From Streptomyces sp. A0958 (GTDB taxonomy: Bacteria > Actinomycetota > Actinomycetes > Streptomycetales > Streptomycetaceae), in the NCBI RefSeq assembly GCF_004795035.1, contig NZ_SSBK01000007.1:62001-126000 (forward strand): DNA of 64,000 nucleotides, given 5' to 3'. A program made the position numbers and the translations under genes. Of this stretch, positions 1 to 8,597 are shown in pieces. The notes below the pieces were generated by a model that did no database searches, had not been told where the DNA came from, and was given only the letters and a program-made list of their open reading frames with translations. Numbering within the stretch: position 1 is the stretch's first letter; each line of letters starts with the position of its first letter.

Positions 1-290
1 GCCGCGGTCAGGACCATGCCGATGCCGGTCGGCTTGCCCCGGCTGACGGTCAGCCCGCTGGTGTCCGAGTGCAGCCGGATACCCGAGAGCTGCCGGCCGG
101 CGAGCAGGGCGACCAGACCGTGGCCGCCCTCGTGGGCGATGGTGATCGCGTTGCGGGACAGCTGCCACAGGGCGTTCGGGACGACGGCGATGAGGGCCGC
201 CGTGGCGGTGACCACCACCAGCCACTGCTCGGGCGCGGGCTGGGTGCCGACGACGCGGTCCCACAGATTGCCGAGATCGGTGCTGTCCAT
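1..290 (-). CDS. M50-family site-2-protease-like membrane peptidase, 5' part only
   Basis: Partial gene: the ATG is at 288-290 on the minus strand and the rest lies left of the window. The first ~96 residues include a hydrophobic stretch (about residues 22-40) followed by the motif HEGGH in TIAHEGGHGLVALLAG, the HExxH zinc site expected inside a transmembrane helix of M50 metalloproteases. An AAGGAG ribosome site lies about 10 nt upstream of the ATG. M50B-like proteins of this length are common in actinomycetes, but the substrate cannot be inferred. The gene is divergent from the SRAP gene, with only 65 nt between the start codons. Confidence 0.75.
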   Translation of the reverse strand, partial: MDSTDLGNLWDRVVGTQPAPEQWLVVVTATAALIAVVPNALWQLSRNAITIAHEGGHGLVALLAGRQLSGIRLHSDTSGLTVSRGKPTGIGMVLTA

Positions 291-355
291 GGGGTGGGCG
301 GCTCCTTGCGGGAATGGGGTCCGGTCGGGACGGCGGTCGTGGCAGTCTGGCACTT

Positions 356-1171
356 ATGTGCGGACGGTATGCAGCGAGTCGGCGGCCCGAGGATCTGACC
401 GGACTCTTCCAGGTGGAGAGGTGGGAACCGGTCGAGACGCTGGAGCCCGACTACAACGTGGCGCCGACCAAGGAGGTCTACGCCGTACTGGAACGTCCTG
501 TGAAAGACGCGGACGACCAGCGTCCGGTTCGCCAGCTGCGCGCCCTGAAATGGGGGCTGGTCCCGTCCTGGGCCAAGGGCCCCGAGGGCGCCGCCCGGAT
601 GATCAACGCCCGCGCCGAGACGGTCCACGAGAAGCCGTCCTTCCGCCGCCCCTTCGTCTCCCGGCGCTGCATCCTGCCCGCCGACGGCTATTACGAGTGG
701 GTGACCGGTGCCGAGGAGAGGCAGCTGGAGGAGAAGGGCCGCCGCAAGCGCCCCCGTAAGCAGCCCTACTTCGTGACCCCCGCCGACGGCTCGGTCTTCG
801 CCATGGCCGGTCTGTACGAGTTCTGGCGCGACCGGACCCTGCCCGACGACCACCCGCAGGCCTGGTGGGTGACCTGCTCGGTGATCACCACCGAGGCGGA
901 GACCGGCCCGCTCGCCGTGGCCCCCGCCGACGGCCCGGCCGCGCTCGCCGACATCCACCCCCGGATGCCGCTGATGCTCACCCCGGACCGCTGGGACGAC
1001 TGGCTGGACCCCTCGCGCACCGACATCGAGGAGCTGCGCGGCCTGCTCGCACCGCCGCCCCCGGGCCTGATGCGCGCCTACCCGGTGGCGACCGCCGTCA
1101 GCAACGTCCGCAACAACGGGCCCGAGCTGAAGGACGAGCTGGCCGAGCCCGAGGTGAGCACGCTCTTCTGA
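356..1171 (+). CDS. SRAP (SOS response-associated peptidase, YedK/HMCES) protein
   Basis: 271 residues. The chosen ATG makes the product start MCGRYA, which is diagnostic: after Met removal Cys2 is the N-terminal catalytic residue that crosslinks to abasic sites in single-stranded DNA. Other family motifs are visible: NARAET (Asn and Arg of the active site), GYYEW (the conserved Glu) and HPRMP (the conserved His). An in-frame start at 314 would bury Cys2 and is rejected. In the YedK/HMCES family the protein shields abasic sites during replication. The leader is short and no strong ribosome site is visible. Confidence 0.9.
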   Translation: MCGRYAASRRPEDLTGLFQVERWEPVETLEPDYNVAPTKEVYAVLERPVKDADDQRPVRQLRALKWGLVPSWAKGPEGAARMINARAETVHEKPSFRRPFVSRRCILPADGYYEWVTGAEERQLEEKGRRKRPRKQPYFVTPADGSVFAMAGLYEFWRDRTLPDDHPQAWWVTCSVITTEAETGPLAVAPADGPAALADIHPRMPLMLTPDRWDDWLDPSRTDIEELRGLLAPPPPGLMRAYPVATAVSNVRNNGPELKDELAEPEVSTLF

Positions 1172-1211
1172 CCCACGCGCCACCCGCGTACCGCGCACCG
1201 GAGTTGGTTGG

Positions 1212-1871
1212 ATGGGAGCCGTGAACACCGACGGCACGACACCGCCCACCGAAACGGTCGAGACCGAGGCCGGGACCGCCCGGATCACCTGGCTGACGGC
1301 CACCGCGCCGCGTCTCCTGCTCGCGCTCGGCCACGGCGCCGGCGGCGGCATCGAGGCCCGCGACCTGAAGGCCCTGGGCGCCGCCCTGCCCGCGCACGGG
1401 GTGAGCGTCGCCCTGGTGGAGCAGCCCTGGCGGGTCGCCGGCAAGAAGCTCGCGCCCGCACCGAAGACCCTGGACACCGGCTGGCGCGGCCTGTGGCCCG
1501 CGCTTGCCGCCCCCGGGCTCCCGGTCGTAGCCGGCGGGCGCAGCGCCGGGGCCCGGGTGGCCTGCCGCACCGCGGCCCCGCTCGGCGCCCGGGCGGTCCT
1601 CGCGCTCAGCTTCCCGCTGCACCCGCCGGGCCGCCCCGAGAAGACCCGCGCGGACGAACTGCTGGGCTGCCGGGTGCCCGCGCTCGTCGTCCAGGGCGGC
1701 AACGACCCGTTCGGCAGGCCCGCCGAATTCCCCCCGGGCGACTACCGGATCACCGAGGTGCCGCACGGCGACCACGGCTTCGCGGTACCCAAGAGGTCCG
1801 GCCTGACCGAGGCTCAGGCGATGGAGTCCATCACCGCGTCCGTCACCGAGTGGCTGGCGGACATCGTGTGA
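1212..1871 (+). CDS. Alpha/beta hydrolase of the dienelactone-hydrolase/KANL3-Tex30 type
   Basis: 219 residues from ATG 1212; GTG 1221 is an equally plausible start (GGGAG just upstream). The fold markers are LLLALGHGAGGG near residue 40 (oxyanion region), VVAGGRSAGARVA (nucleophile elbow G-R-S-A-G), VPALVVQGGNDPFG (acid loop) and a C-terminal HGDHGF supplying the His. The size and the GRSxG elbow match the small uncharacterised hydrolases annotated as KANL3/Tex30-like. The substrate is unknown. It lies between the SRAP gene and sigR on the same strand; the sigR promoter lies just downstream. Confidence 0.75.
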   Translation: MGAVNTDGTTPPTETVETEAGTARITWLTATAPRLLLALGHGAGGGIEARDLKALGAALPAHGVSVALVEQPWRVAGKKLAPAPKTLDTGWRGLWPALAAPGLPVVAGGRSAGARVACRTAAPLGARAVLALSFPLHPPGRPEKTRADELLGCRVPALVVQGGNDPFGRPAEFPPGDYRITEVPHGDHGFAVPKRSGLTEAQAMESITASVTEWLADIV

Positions 1872-1906
1872 CGTGCGTCGCGGCGTTCCCCCGCCCGCAC
1901 GGCCCG

Positions 1907-1935
1907 GGAATGCCCGGCACAGGGCCGCTGTTGTT
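1907..1935 (+). promoter_or_regulatory. SigR-type promoter (sigRp2-like) upstream of sigR
   Basis: GGAAT at 1907-1911, 18 nt, then GTT at 1930-1932. This matches the known SigR promoter pattern GGAAT-N18-GTT, and its position matches the autoregulated sigRp2 promoter of S. coelicolor. Transcripts from here would cover the upstream in-frame ATG of the long SigR isoform. Confidence 0.8.
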
Positions 1936-1982
1936 CCGGACATCGGTACACCAACGTCGTATGTGGAGAGGGAGTCCGTCGC

Positions 1983-2825
1983 ATGGGTTCGACCATCTGC
2001 CCGCGTCGCTCGAACACCGCTGACCTGGAGTGGACGGTCCTGCATGCGGCCAGGACCGCCCCCGAGCGGTCCCTCGGCGCGACGGAACGACAGCCCGCGC
2101 CGGACCAAGGTCGACTATTCTCCGATGCGAGCGGGTCCGGTTTCGGCTCCGCCCCAGCGTTGGAGGAGGTGGGTCCGGTCACTGGGACCGACACAGGGAC
2201 CGACGACGGCCGCCCGCAGGAGACGACGGCCGAGCGCAACGCGCGCTTCGAGCGCGACGCCCTCGGTTTCCTCGACCAGATGTACTCGGCGGCGCTGCGC
2301 ATGACGCGCAACCCCGCGGACGCCGAGGACCTGGTCCAGGAGACGTACGCCAAGGCGTACGGCTCCTTCCATCAGTTCCGTGAGGGCACCAACCTCAAGG
2401 CGTGGATGTACCGCATCCTGACGAACACCTTCATCAACACGTACCGGAAGAAGCAGCGCGAACCCCAGCGCAGCGCCGCCGAGGAGATCGAGGACTGGCA
2501 GCTGGCCCGCGCCGAGTCGCACATGTCGACCGGGCTGCGCTCCGCCGAGTCGCAGGCCCTCGACCACCTGCCCGACTCGGACGTGAAGTCCGCACTGCAG
2601 GCGATCCCGGAAGAGTTCCGCATCGCGGTCTATCTCGCCGATGTCGAGGGCTTTGCCTACAAGGAGATCGCGGACATCATGGGGACTCCCATCGGTACGG
2701 TGATGTCCCGACTGCACCGGGGCCGCCGTCAACTGCGCGGCATGCTGGAGGACTACGCCCGTGACCGCGGGCTCGTCCCCGCCGGCGCCGGTGAGTCGGA
2801 CGATCGGAAAGGCTCGGGCTCATGA
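1983..2825 (+). CDS. sigR: ECF sigma factor SigR (thiol-oxidative stress), long and short forms
   Basis: Group IV sigma factor that transcribes thioredoxin and other thiol-homeostasis genes under disulfide stress. The short form starts at GTG 2169 (GPVTGTD..., 218 residues, GGAGG just upstream) and is near identical to remembered S. coelicolor SigR: region 2 has [20 protein letters not shown], region 4 ends with a HTH around [22 protein letters not shown]. The frame is open upstream to ATG 1983, giving a 62-residue extension that corresponds to the unstable SigR' isoform known in S. coelicolor. The coordinates cover the long form. The stop overlaps rsrA by four bases, implying translational coupling. 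Confidence 0.95.
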   Translation: MGSTICPRRSNTADLEWTVLHAARTAPERSLGATERQPAPDQGRLFSDASGSGFGSAPALEEVGPVTGTDTGTDDGRPQETTAERNARFERDALGFLDQMYSAALRMTRNPADAEDLVQETYAKAYGSFHQFREGTNLKAWMYRILTNTFINTYRKKQREPQRSAAEEIEDWQLARAESHMSTGLRSAESQALDHLPDSDVKSALQAIPEEFRIAVYLADVEGFAYKEIADIMGTPIGTVMSRLHRGRRQLRGMLEDYARDRGLVPAGAGESDDRKGSGS

Positions 2826-3142
2826 GCTGCGGAGAGCCGCACGAGACGGAGTGCGCAGAGGTCCTCGATCACCTCTATGAGTTTCTCGACCGGGAGATGC
2901 CCGACAGCGACTGCACCAAGTTCGAGGCGCATTTCGTCGAGTGTTCCCCCTGCCTGGAGAAGTACGGCCTGGAGCAGGCCGTCAAGAAGCTGGTGAAGCG
3001 CTGCTGCGGTCAGGACGACGTCCCGGCCGACCTGCGCTCGAAGGTGATGGGCCGCATCGACCTCATCCGTTCGGGACAGGCGGTGCCGGAACAGGACGTC
3101 ACGGTCTCCGGCACCGAGGTGCCGACCGCCGCCAAGGAATGA
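2822..3142 (+). CDS. rsrA: Zinc-binding redox-sensing anti-sigma factor RsrA
   Basis: 106 residues, ATGA overlap with sigR. Contains the ZAS motif H37-x3-C41-x2-C44 (HFVECSPC) plus Cys11, the zinc ligand and redox residues of RsrA, along with C3, C31, C61 and C62. In the known system reduced, zinc-bound RsrA sequesters SigR in the cytoplasm; disulfide formation releases zinc and SigR. Length and sequence match S. coelicolor RsrA (105 residues). Expression must track sigR because of the overlap, giving a negative feedback loop. Confidence 0.95.
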   Translation: MSCGEPHETECAEVLDHLYEFLDREMPDSDCTKFEAHFVECSPCLEKYGLEQAVKKLVKRCCGQDDVPADLRSKVMGRIDLIRSGQAVPEQDVTVSGTEVPTAAKE

Positions 3143-3243
3143 CGCTTCACCCGAACGTGCTAATCGCCCCCATCCGCACCCGCCCGTAAGGCCCCGCTCG
3201 CTAGCGTGGCCCCTCCACGGGCGATGCTGGGGGCGAGCGCAGG

Positions 3244-4638
3244 GTGAGAGCCACACGCGGGGCGGCGCGGGCCCATATCGCCGCCGTCGCCCTCGGCGCC
3301 ACCCTGTGCGTCCGGCCCGCGCTGGCCCCCGGCGCCGACACTCCGTGGCTCACCCTCGCACTGCTCACCGGGCTCTACCTCGCCTGCGAACTCCCGGGCC
3401 GCTGCCCGCTCTTCGGCGGCTCCATGCCGGTCGGCGCGGGATCGTTCTTCCCCCTGCTGCTCGCCGCCGCCTTCCTGCTCCCGCCGTCCGCCGCCGCGCT
3501 CGTCGCGATCCCCGGCTCGCTCGTGGGCCGGGTGGACGAGCCCCCGGCCGCCGCCCGCCGGATCTGGCGCGCCGCGCAGCTGGCCGTCACCGTCTGGGCG
3601 GCCGCCACCGTCCACACCCTCCTCGGCGGACCCGCCGCGCTCGGCGCCCCCGACCCCGGCCGGCTGCCCGACCTCCCGTACGCCCTCCTGCCGGTCTGCG
3701 CGGCCGCCCTCGCCTTCAGCGCCGTGCTCGCCGCCCTCGACGGCTCGATCCTGGCCGCCGCCGAACAGCTGCCGCTGCGCCGCGCCTGGCGGGGGCTGCT
3801 GCCGCGCTCGCTCGCCCCGCACCTGGTGCACGGCCTCGCCGGGCTCATGATGGCCGTCCTGTGGAACAGCCCGTACGGACCGCTGGCCGCGCTCTTCGTG
3901 CTCCTGCCCATGTACATCTCCTGCTGGGTCTTCGCCCAGTACCACCGCGAGCACGCCGCCCACCGGGCCACGATCAGGGCCCTCGTACAGGCCGTCGACA
4001 TCAAGGACACCTACACCCGGGGCCACAGCGAACGGGTCGGCCGCGCCTCCGTCCTCATCGCCAGGGAACTCGGCATGGCGCGGGAGCGCGTCGAAGTGCT
4101 CCGGTTCGCCGGCATCCTGCACGACGTGGGCAAGCTCGGCGTGCCCACCCGGGTCCTGCGCAAGGACGGCCCGCTGACCCCCGAGGAGCGGCGGGTGATC
4201 GAGCTGCACCCGGAGTACGGGCACGAGATCGTGCGCGGCATCGGCTTCCTCGGCGAGGCACGGGCCGCGATCCTGCACCACCACGAACGGCTCGACGGCA
4301 GCGGCTACCCGTACGGACTCGCCGGCCGCGCCATCCCCGAGTGCGCCCGCGTCGTCGCCGTCGCCGACGCATTCGACGCGATGACGTCGACCCGCTCCTA
4401 CCGGCCGGGGCGCCCGGTCCCGGTCGCCGTGGAGGAGCTGAAACGGTGCGCCGGCACCCAGTTCGACCCGCAGATGGTGCGGGCGCTGGCGCGCGCCCTG
4501 GAACGGTACGGATGGTTCGGGGCCGTGACGGCGGACGATGTGCGGGTACCGCCGCCGCGGGGCGAAAAAGGCCACCGGGGCGCGGGTGCCGGGGTCGCCC
4601 GACTGCCGGAGGGCCTTGAGGGGAAGGCGCCCCGGTGA
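3244..4638 (+). CDS. Membrane HD-GYP domain protein (putative c-di-GMP phosphodiesterase)
   Basis: 464 residues from GTG 3244. The N-terminal ~235 residues are hydrophobic with several predicted membrane helices; the C-terminal part is an intact HD-GYP domain: H261 in HSERVGR, the H293-D294 pair in ILHDVGKLG, HPEYGHEIV, H345-H346-H347-E348 in HHHERLDGSGYP (GYP at 354-356), then VADAFDAMTS. HD-GYP proteins hydrolyse cyclic dinucleotides, usually c-di-GMP, at a bi- or trimetal centre. It overlaps the next gene by GTGA. The ribosome site is weak. Enzyme activity is inferred from motif integrity only. Confidence 0.85.
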   Translation: MRATRGAARAHIAAVALGATLCVRPALAPGADTPWLTLALLTGLYLACELPGRCPLFGGSMPVGAGSFFPLLLAAAFLLPPSAAALVAIPGSLVGRVDEPPAAARRIWRAAQLAVTVWAAATVHTLLGGPAALGAPDPGRLPDLPYALLPVCAAALAFSAVLAALDGSILAAAEQLPLRRAWRGLLPRSLAPHLVHGLAGLMMAVLWNSPYGPLAALFVLLPMYISCWVFAQYHREHAAHRATIRALVQAVDIKDTYTRGHSERVGRASVLIARELGMARERVEVLRFAGILHDVGKLGVPTRVLRKDGPLTPEERRVIELHPEYGHEIVRGIGFLGEARAAILHHHERLDGSGYPYGLAGRAIPECARVVAVADAFDAMTSTRSYRPGRPVPVAVEELKRCAGTQFDPQMVRALARALERYGWFGAVTADDVRVPPPRGEKGHRGAGAGVARLPEGLEGKAPR

Positions 4639-5918
4639 CCCTCCGGTGGGCCCGGCAGGCGCCCGCGACCCTCGGAGTGCGCGGCGCCGCCCTCGTGCTC
4701 GCCGTCGCCGGACTCGGGCACACCCTCTGGCGCGGCGTCCACGAACCGGGGCACGCCCTCGCCTTCGGGGCCCTCATCACCATCGGCGAGCTGGCCCGCT
4801 GGGGCGCCCTGCCTGGGGAACGGGAACCCGCGCCGCTCGGTGCCGCCGGGGCCCTCGCGTACGCGCTGCTCGGGCGCAGCGGCGGTCAGCCCACCAGCCA
4901 CGGGGTGCTCCAGGTGGTCGCCGTGCTGGCCGCGGCCCAGCTCGTCGCCTCGGTGCCGCAGGTGGCGCGCGACGCGGGGCCGGGCGCCGACCAGGCGGCC
5001 CGGCGCCTGCTCACCGTGACCTTCGCGGCGGTCTGCTTCCAGCCGCTGTACAACTCGGGCCGCTGCGAGGACTGGTTCGGTGTCGGCCCCTACTACGCGG
5101 CCTTCCTGCTCCTGCTGCTCGGGCTCACCGCCCTGTGCGACGCCGTCCTCACCGCCCTGCTGCTGCGCGCCCGCACCCGGCCGCCCGGCTCACGCGCCAC
5201 CCCCGCCCCCTACGGTCCGCTGCTCCGGGACGAGCTGCGGGCCCTGACCGGCATCGGGTCCGCGGTCTGTGCGACCGGCGCGGTCATGGCGCTGGGGGTG
5301 GCCGCCGCCGGGCTGTGGGCGCTGCCCGTGCTGTGCGTACCGCTGCTGCTCACCCAGCTCTCGTTCCGCCGCTTCACCGCCGTGCGCACCACCTACCGGC
5401 AGACCATCGCCTCGCTCGCCCGGTCCACCGAGATCGCCGGCTACACCCCGCACGGCCATGCCCGCAGGGTCGCCGAGCTGTGCACGGCCGTCGGGCGCGA
5501 GATGGGGCTCTCCGGGCCCGAGCTCACCGTCCTGGAGTACGCGGCGCTGATGCACGACATCGGCCAGCTCTCCCTGGTCGACCCGGTGCCGGCCGGGGCG
5601 ACGGCGGTGCTGCCGGTCACCGAGCAGCGCCGGATCGCCCTGCTCGGCGGGGCGGTGGTCCGCCAGACCGGGGTGGACGCGAAGGTGGCCGTCGTGGTGG
5701 AACAGCAGGCCGACCCCTACCGCGAGCAGCCGCTGTCCGCCAGGATCGTCCGGGCGGTGAACGCATACGACGACCTGTGCGGGGAAAGTCTCTCCGGGCC
5801 GCTGGGTGCGCTGGAGCAGCTCAGGCTCGGGACCGGGCACGATTTCCAGCCGCAGGTGGTGGAATCGCTGGCCCGGGTTCTGGCCAGGGGCGGTCTGACC
5901 CCCGTCCCGCCCGGGTAA
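4635..5918 (+). CDS. Membrane protein with degenerate HD-GYP domain
   Basis: 427 residues, GTG start overlapping the stop of the preceding HD-GYP gene. The N-terminal half carries several hydrophobic helices (for example around residues 150-180 and 210-245). The C-terminal domain aligns by eye with its neighbour: GYTPHGHARRVAEL and an HD pair at H307-D308 (ALMHDIGQLSL) remain, but the HHE...GYP segment is replaced by VVVEQQADPYREQPLSARIV and GYP is absent. It is therefore likely catalytically impaired, perhaps a regulatory or heterodimer partner of the intact protein. Function unknown. Confidence 0.75.
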   Translation: MTLRWARQAPATLGVRGAALVLAVAGLGHTLWRGVHEPGHALAFGALITIGELARWGALPGEREPAPLGAAGALAYALLGRSGGQPTSHGVLQVVAVLAAAQLVASVPQVARDAGPGADQAARRLLTVTFAAVCFQPLYNSGRCEDWFGVGPYYAAFLLLLLGLTALCDAVLTALLLRARTRPPGSRATPAPYGPLLRDELRALTGIGSAVCATGAVMALGVAAAGLWALPVLCVPLLLTQLSFRRFTAVRTTYRQTIASLARSTEIAGYTPHGHARRVAELCTAVGREMGLSGPELTVLEYAALMHDIGQLSLVDPVPAGATAVLPVTEQRRIALLGGAVVRQTGVDAKVAVVVEQQADPYREQPLSARIVRAVNAYDDLCGESLSGPLGALEQLRLGTGHDFQPQVVESLARVLARGGLTPVPPG

Positions 5919-6009
5919 CCGATGGGTAATGAGCGGGCGTCCGGCCGGGCATGGTTGGATGCGAAGAGAGCGGTAGAACGAGGGTGTCCAGTCGGGACAG
6001 GCGGGAATC

Positions 6010-7002
6010 GTGAGGATCTTCGGGAAGGTACGGCATCGGCCGTCCGCCTCTTGGCGGCAGGCCACGGACCGCGCGTTCACGCTGATCGGCGACGGCCGGT
6101 ACGAGGACGCGGGCGCGCTGCTGACACGTGCGGCGGACCTGGAACCCTGGCTCTCGGAGTCGTGGTTCAACCTGGCGCTGCTGCATAAATTCCGGCACGA
6201 CTGGGAACAGGCGAGAGCCGCCGGTCTGCGGGCCGTCGCACTGCTCGACAAGGAATCCGGCGCCCCGGACTGGTGGAACGTCGGGATCGCCGCGACCGCG
6301 CTCCAGGACTGGCCGCTCGCGCGCCGGGCCTGGCAGGCCTACGGGCTCAAGGTCCCCGGCGGCGGGCAGCAGACCCCGGCCGCGGGCAGCGAACCGGTCG
6401 GTATGGAGCTGGGCAGCGCGGCCGTGCGGCTGTCGCCCGAGGGCGAGGCCGAGGTCGTCTGGGGCCGCAGACTGGACCCGGCGCGGATAGAGGTGCTGTC
6501 GATCCCGCTGCCGTCCTCCGGGAGGCGCTGGGGCGAGGTCGTGCTGCACGACGGTGTGCCGAACGGCGAGCGGATCACCGCGGCCGGCCCGTCCTATCCC
6601 GTGTTCGACGAGATCGAGCTGTGGGCCCCGTCGCCCGTGCCCACCTGGGTGGTGCTCCTGGAGGCGGCCACCGAGGCGGACCGGGACGCGCTGGAGCAGC
6701 TGGCGTCCGACGCCGGCTTCGCCGCCGAGGACTGGTCCTCCTCCGTGCGGCTGCTGTGCCGGTCCTGCTCGGAGAGCCGGATGGAGAGCGACGAGGGCGA
6801 CGGCGAACACCTCGACCCGCACGACCACAGCGAACCGGGCCATCCGGGGCCGCTGGGCCACCGCACGGCCGGTGAACTGTGGGTGCCGGAGCGCGAGTGC
6901 GGCCTCGCGGCGCCGGCCGGCCTGGTGCGCGGGCTCCTGGACGGCTGGGTGGCGGACAGCCCGGACAGCCGCGAGTGGCGGGATCTCGAAGAAGTCTGCT
7001 GA
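6010..7002 (+). CDS. TPR-like repeat protein, function unknown
   Basis: 330 residues from GTG 6010, with GGGAA just upstream. The N-terminal ~110 residues read like tetratricopeptide helices (ADLEPWLSESWFNLALLHKF, GAPDWWNVGIAATAL, DWPLARRAWQAYG), followed by an alpha/beta region that ends in a Cys pair (LLCRSCSE) and a His/Asp-rich stretch EHLDPHDHSEPGHPG around residues 265-280 that could bind metal. The product carries no signal peptide or membrane segment. The gene stands 105 nt upstream of def; a shared function is not evident. Confidence 0.65.
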   Translation: MRIFGKVRHRPSASWRQATDRAFTLIGDGRYEDAGALLTRAADLEPWLSESWFNLALLHKFRHDWEQARAAGLRAVALLDKESGAPDWWNVGIAATALQDWPLARRAWQAYGLKVPGGGQQTPAAGSEPVGMELGSAAVRLSPEGEAEVVWGRRLDPARIEVLSIPLPSSGRRWGEVVLHDGVPNGERITAAGPSYPVFDEIELWAPSPVPTWVVLLEAATEADRDALEQLASDAGFAAEDWSSSVRLLCRSCSESRMESDEGDGEHLDPHDHSEPGHPGPLGHRTAGELWVPERECGLAAPAGLVRGLLDGWVADSPDSREWRDLEEVC

Positions 7003-7107
7003 CCGGTGCCCGTAGGCTGTACGCGCACCGATTCCGGTGCTCGGGCGCCCGCGTTCCAGCGAGCCGCGGCCCCGGGTTTCAGGTTGTGAGGAAGGCGTAC
7101 GGCGGAC

Positions 7108-7746
7108 ATGGCGCAGCAGGAGACGGACGAGCAGATCAGCGTCGACGAGGAGGGCTTCCTGGTCGACACCGAGGACTGTGAGGCGCGCGAGACGGCCCAC
7201 CGCGAGCGCGGCACCTCCCGCCCGATCACGGTCGTGGGCAACCCGGTCCTGCACAAGGAGTGCAAGGACGTCACCGCGTTCGATGACGAGCTGGCCGCGC
7301 TGATCGACGACATGTTCGCCAGCCAGCGGACGGCGGAGGGCGTGGGCCTGGCCGCCAACCAGATCGGCGTGGACCTCAAGGTCTTCGTCTACGACTGCCC
7401 GGACGACGAGGGCGTGCGGCACGTCGGGGCCATCTGCAACCCGGTGCTGGAGGAGCTGCCGCCCGAGGGCCGGGTCCTGGACGACTCCAACGAGGGTTGC
7501 CTGTCGGTCCCGACGGCGTACGCCTCGCTGGCCCGCCCGGACTACGCGGTGGTACGCGGACAGGACGCGCACGGCAACCCGGTCAGGGTGCGCGGCACGG
7601 GCTACTTCGCGCGCTGCCTCCAGCACGAGACGGACCACCTCTACGGCTACCTGTACATCGACCGGCTCTCCAAGCGCGAGCGCAAGGACGCGCTGCGGCA
7701 GATGGCGGAGAACACCCCGCGCTACGAGGTCGTCCCGAACGACTGA
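7108..7746 (+). CDS. def: Peptide deformylase
   Basis: 212 residues. Removes the formyl group from nascent N-terminal methionine. All three signature motifs are present: [10 protein letters not shown] (motif 1), EGCLSVP with the metal-binding Cys (motif 2) and QHETDHLYG with the HExxH metal site (motif 3). It carries an N-terminal extension of about 40 acidic residues before the catalytic core, typical of one actinomycete group. A purine-rich GTGAGGAAGG lies about 15-20 nt upstream of the ATG. It is convergent with the truncated AraC gene; the 200 nt between them hold only small GC palindromes. Confidence 0.92.
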   Translation: MAQQETDEQISVDEEGFLVDTEDCEARETAHRERGTSRPITVVGNPVLHKECKDVTAFDDELAALIDDMFASQRTAEGVGLAANQIGVDLKVFVYDCPDDEGVRHVGAICNPVLEELPPEGRVLDDSNEGCLSVPTAYASLARPDYAVVRGQDAHGNPVRVRGTGYFARCLQHETDHLYGYLYIDRLSKRERKDALRQMAENTPRYEVVPND

Positions 7747-7950
7747 CCCCGCTCCACGCGCCGCCGCGCGGGCCCGTCCCGGTGTGCCGAGGAGGGCCCG
7801 CGACGGCTCGTACGGGCCCGCCACCACCGGCCGTCGCCGTCGCGCGCTTCCAGGCCGCCCACGGGCCGGCCGCCGACGGCATCGCGCGCCCCGCCGGAAC
7901 CAGGCGAGCCCCACGGCCGTGCCGGTGCGCAAAGGCGCGGCCGGGGAGCG

Positions 7951-8553
7951 TCAGGCGACTTCGGTGACCGCGGACGGCCCCCGGAAGGTGCGCCGGTAGG
8001 CGTGCGGCGTGGTGCCCAGGGAGCGTACGAACTGGTGGCGCAGGGCGGCGGCGTTCCCGAAGCCCGTCCGCCCGGCGATCGTGTCCATCGTCTCGTCGGA
8101 CGTCTCCAGCAGGTGCTGGGCCAGCAGGACCCGCTGGCGCAGCAGCCAGCGGTACGGCGTGGTGCCGGTCTCCTGCTGGAAGCGGCGGGCGAAGGTGCGC
8201 GGCGACATGTGCGCCTGGGCGGCGAGCTGTTCGACGGTCATCTCCCGGTCGAGGTGGCGCTCCATCCAGACGAGCGTGTCGCCCACCGTGTCGCAGCGGG
8301 TGCGCGGCAGCGGGCGCTCGATGTACTGCGCCTGCCCGCCGTCCCGGTGCGGCGGCACCACCATTCGGCGGGCGATGGTGTTGGCGGCGGCCGGACCGTA
8401 CGCCTGGCGGACCAGGTGCAGGCAGGCGTCGATCCCCGCCGCCGTCCCCGCCGACGTGATGACCGGGCCCGCGTCCACGTACAGCACGTCCGGCTCCACG
8501 GAGCACCCGCCCACCGCAAACGACCGACGCCGCACGGCCGGTGAGGGCCGCAC
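7951..8553 (-). pseudogene. 5'-truncated AraC/GlxA-type regulator, probable nrdS remnant
   Basis: Open frame of 200 residues (GTG 8553). From about residue 17 it matches the C-terminal half of GlxA-like regulators: DVLYVDAGPVITSAGTAAGIDACLHLV, ARRMVVPPHRDGGQAQYIE, then two AraC helix-turn-helix units (MTVEQLAAQAHMSPRTFARRFQQ and MDTIAGRTGFGNAAALRHQF). The DJ-1/PfpI N-terminal domain of about 130-150 residues is missing; the sequence breaks off 45 nt after nrdB. In S. coelicolor the nrdABS operon carries an AraC-like gene, nrdS, exactly here. I infer an internal deletion left a DNA-binding remnant. It may still be translated, so calling it a pseudogene is an inference. Confidence 0.65.
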
Positions 8554-8597
8554 GGCGTCCGTACGTCAGGAGCTGGGCCAGGATCTAGATCCAGGTC

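Noticed and set aside
310..338. GGGAAT followed by GTC, SigR-like promoter before the SRAP gene
   Set aside because: Spacer is 20 nt and the -10 is GTC rather than GTT, weaker than the sigR promoter at 1907.
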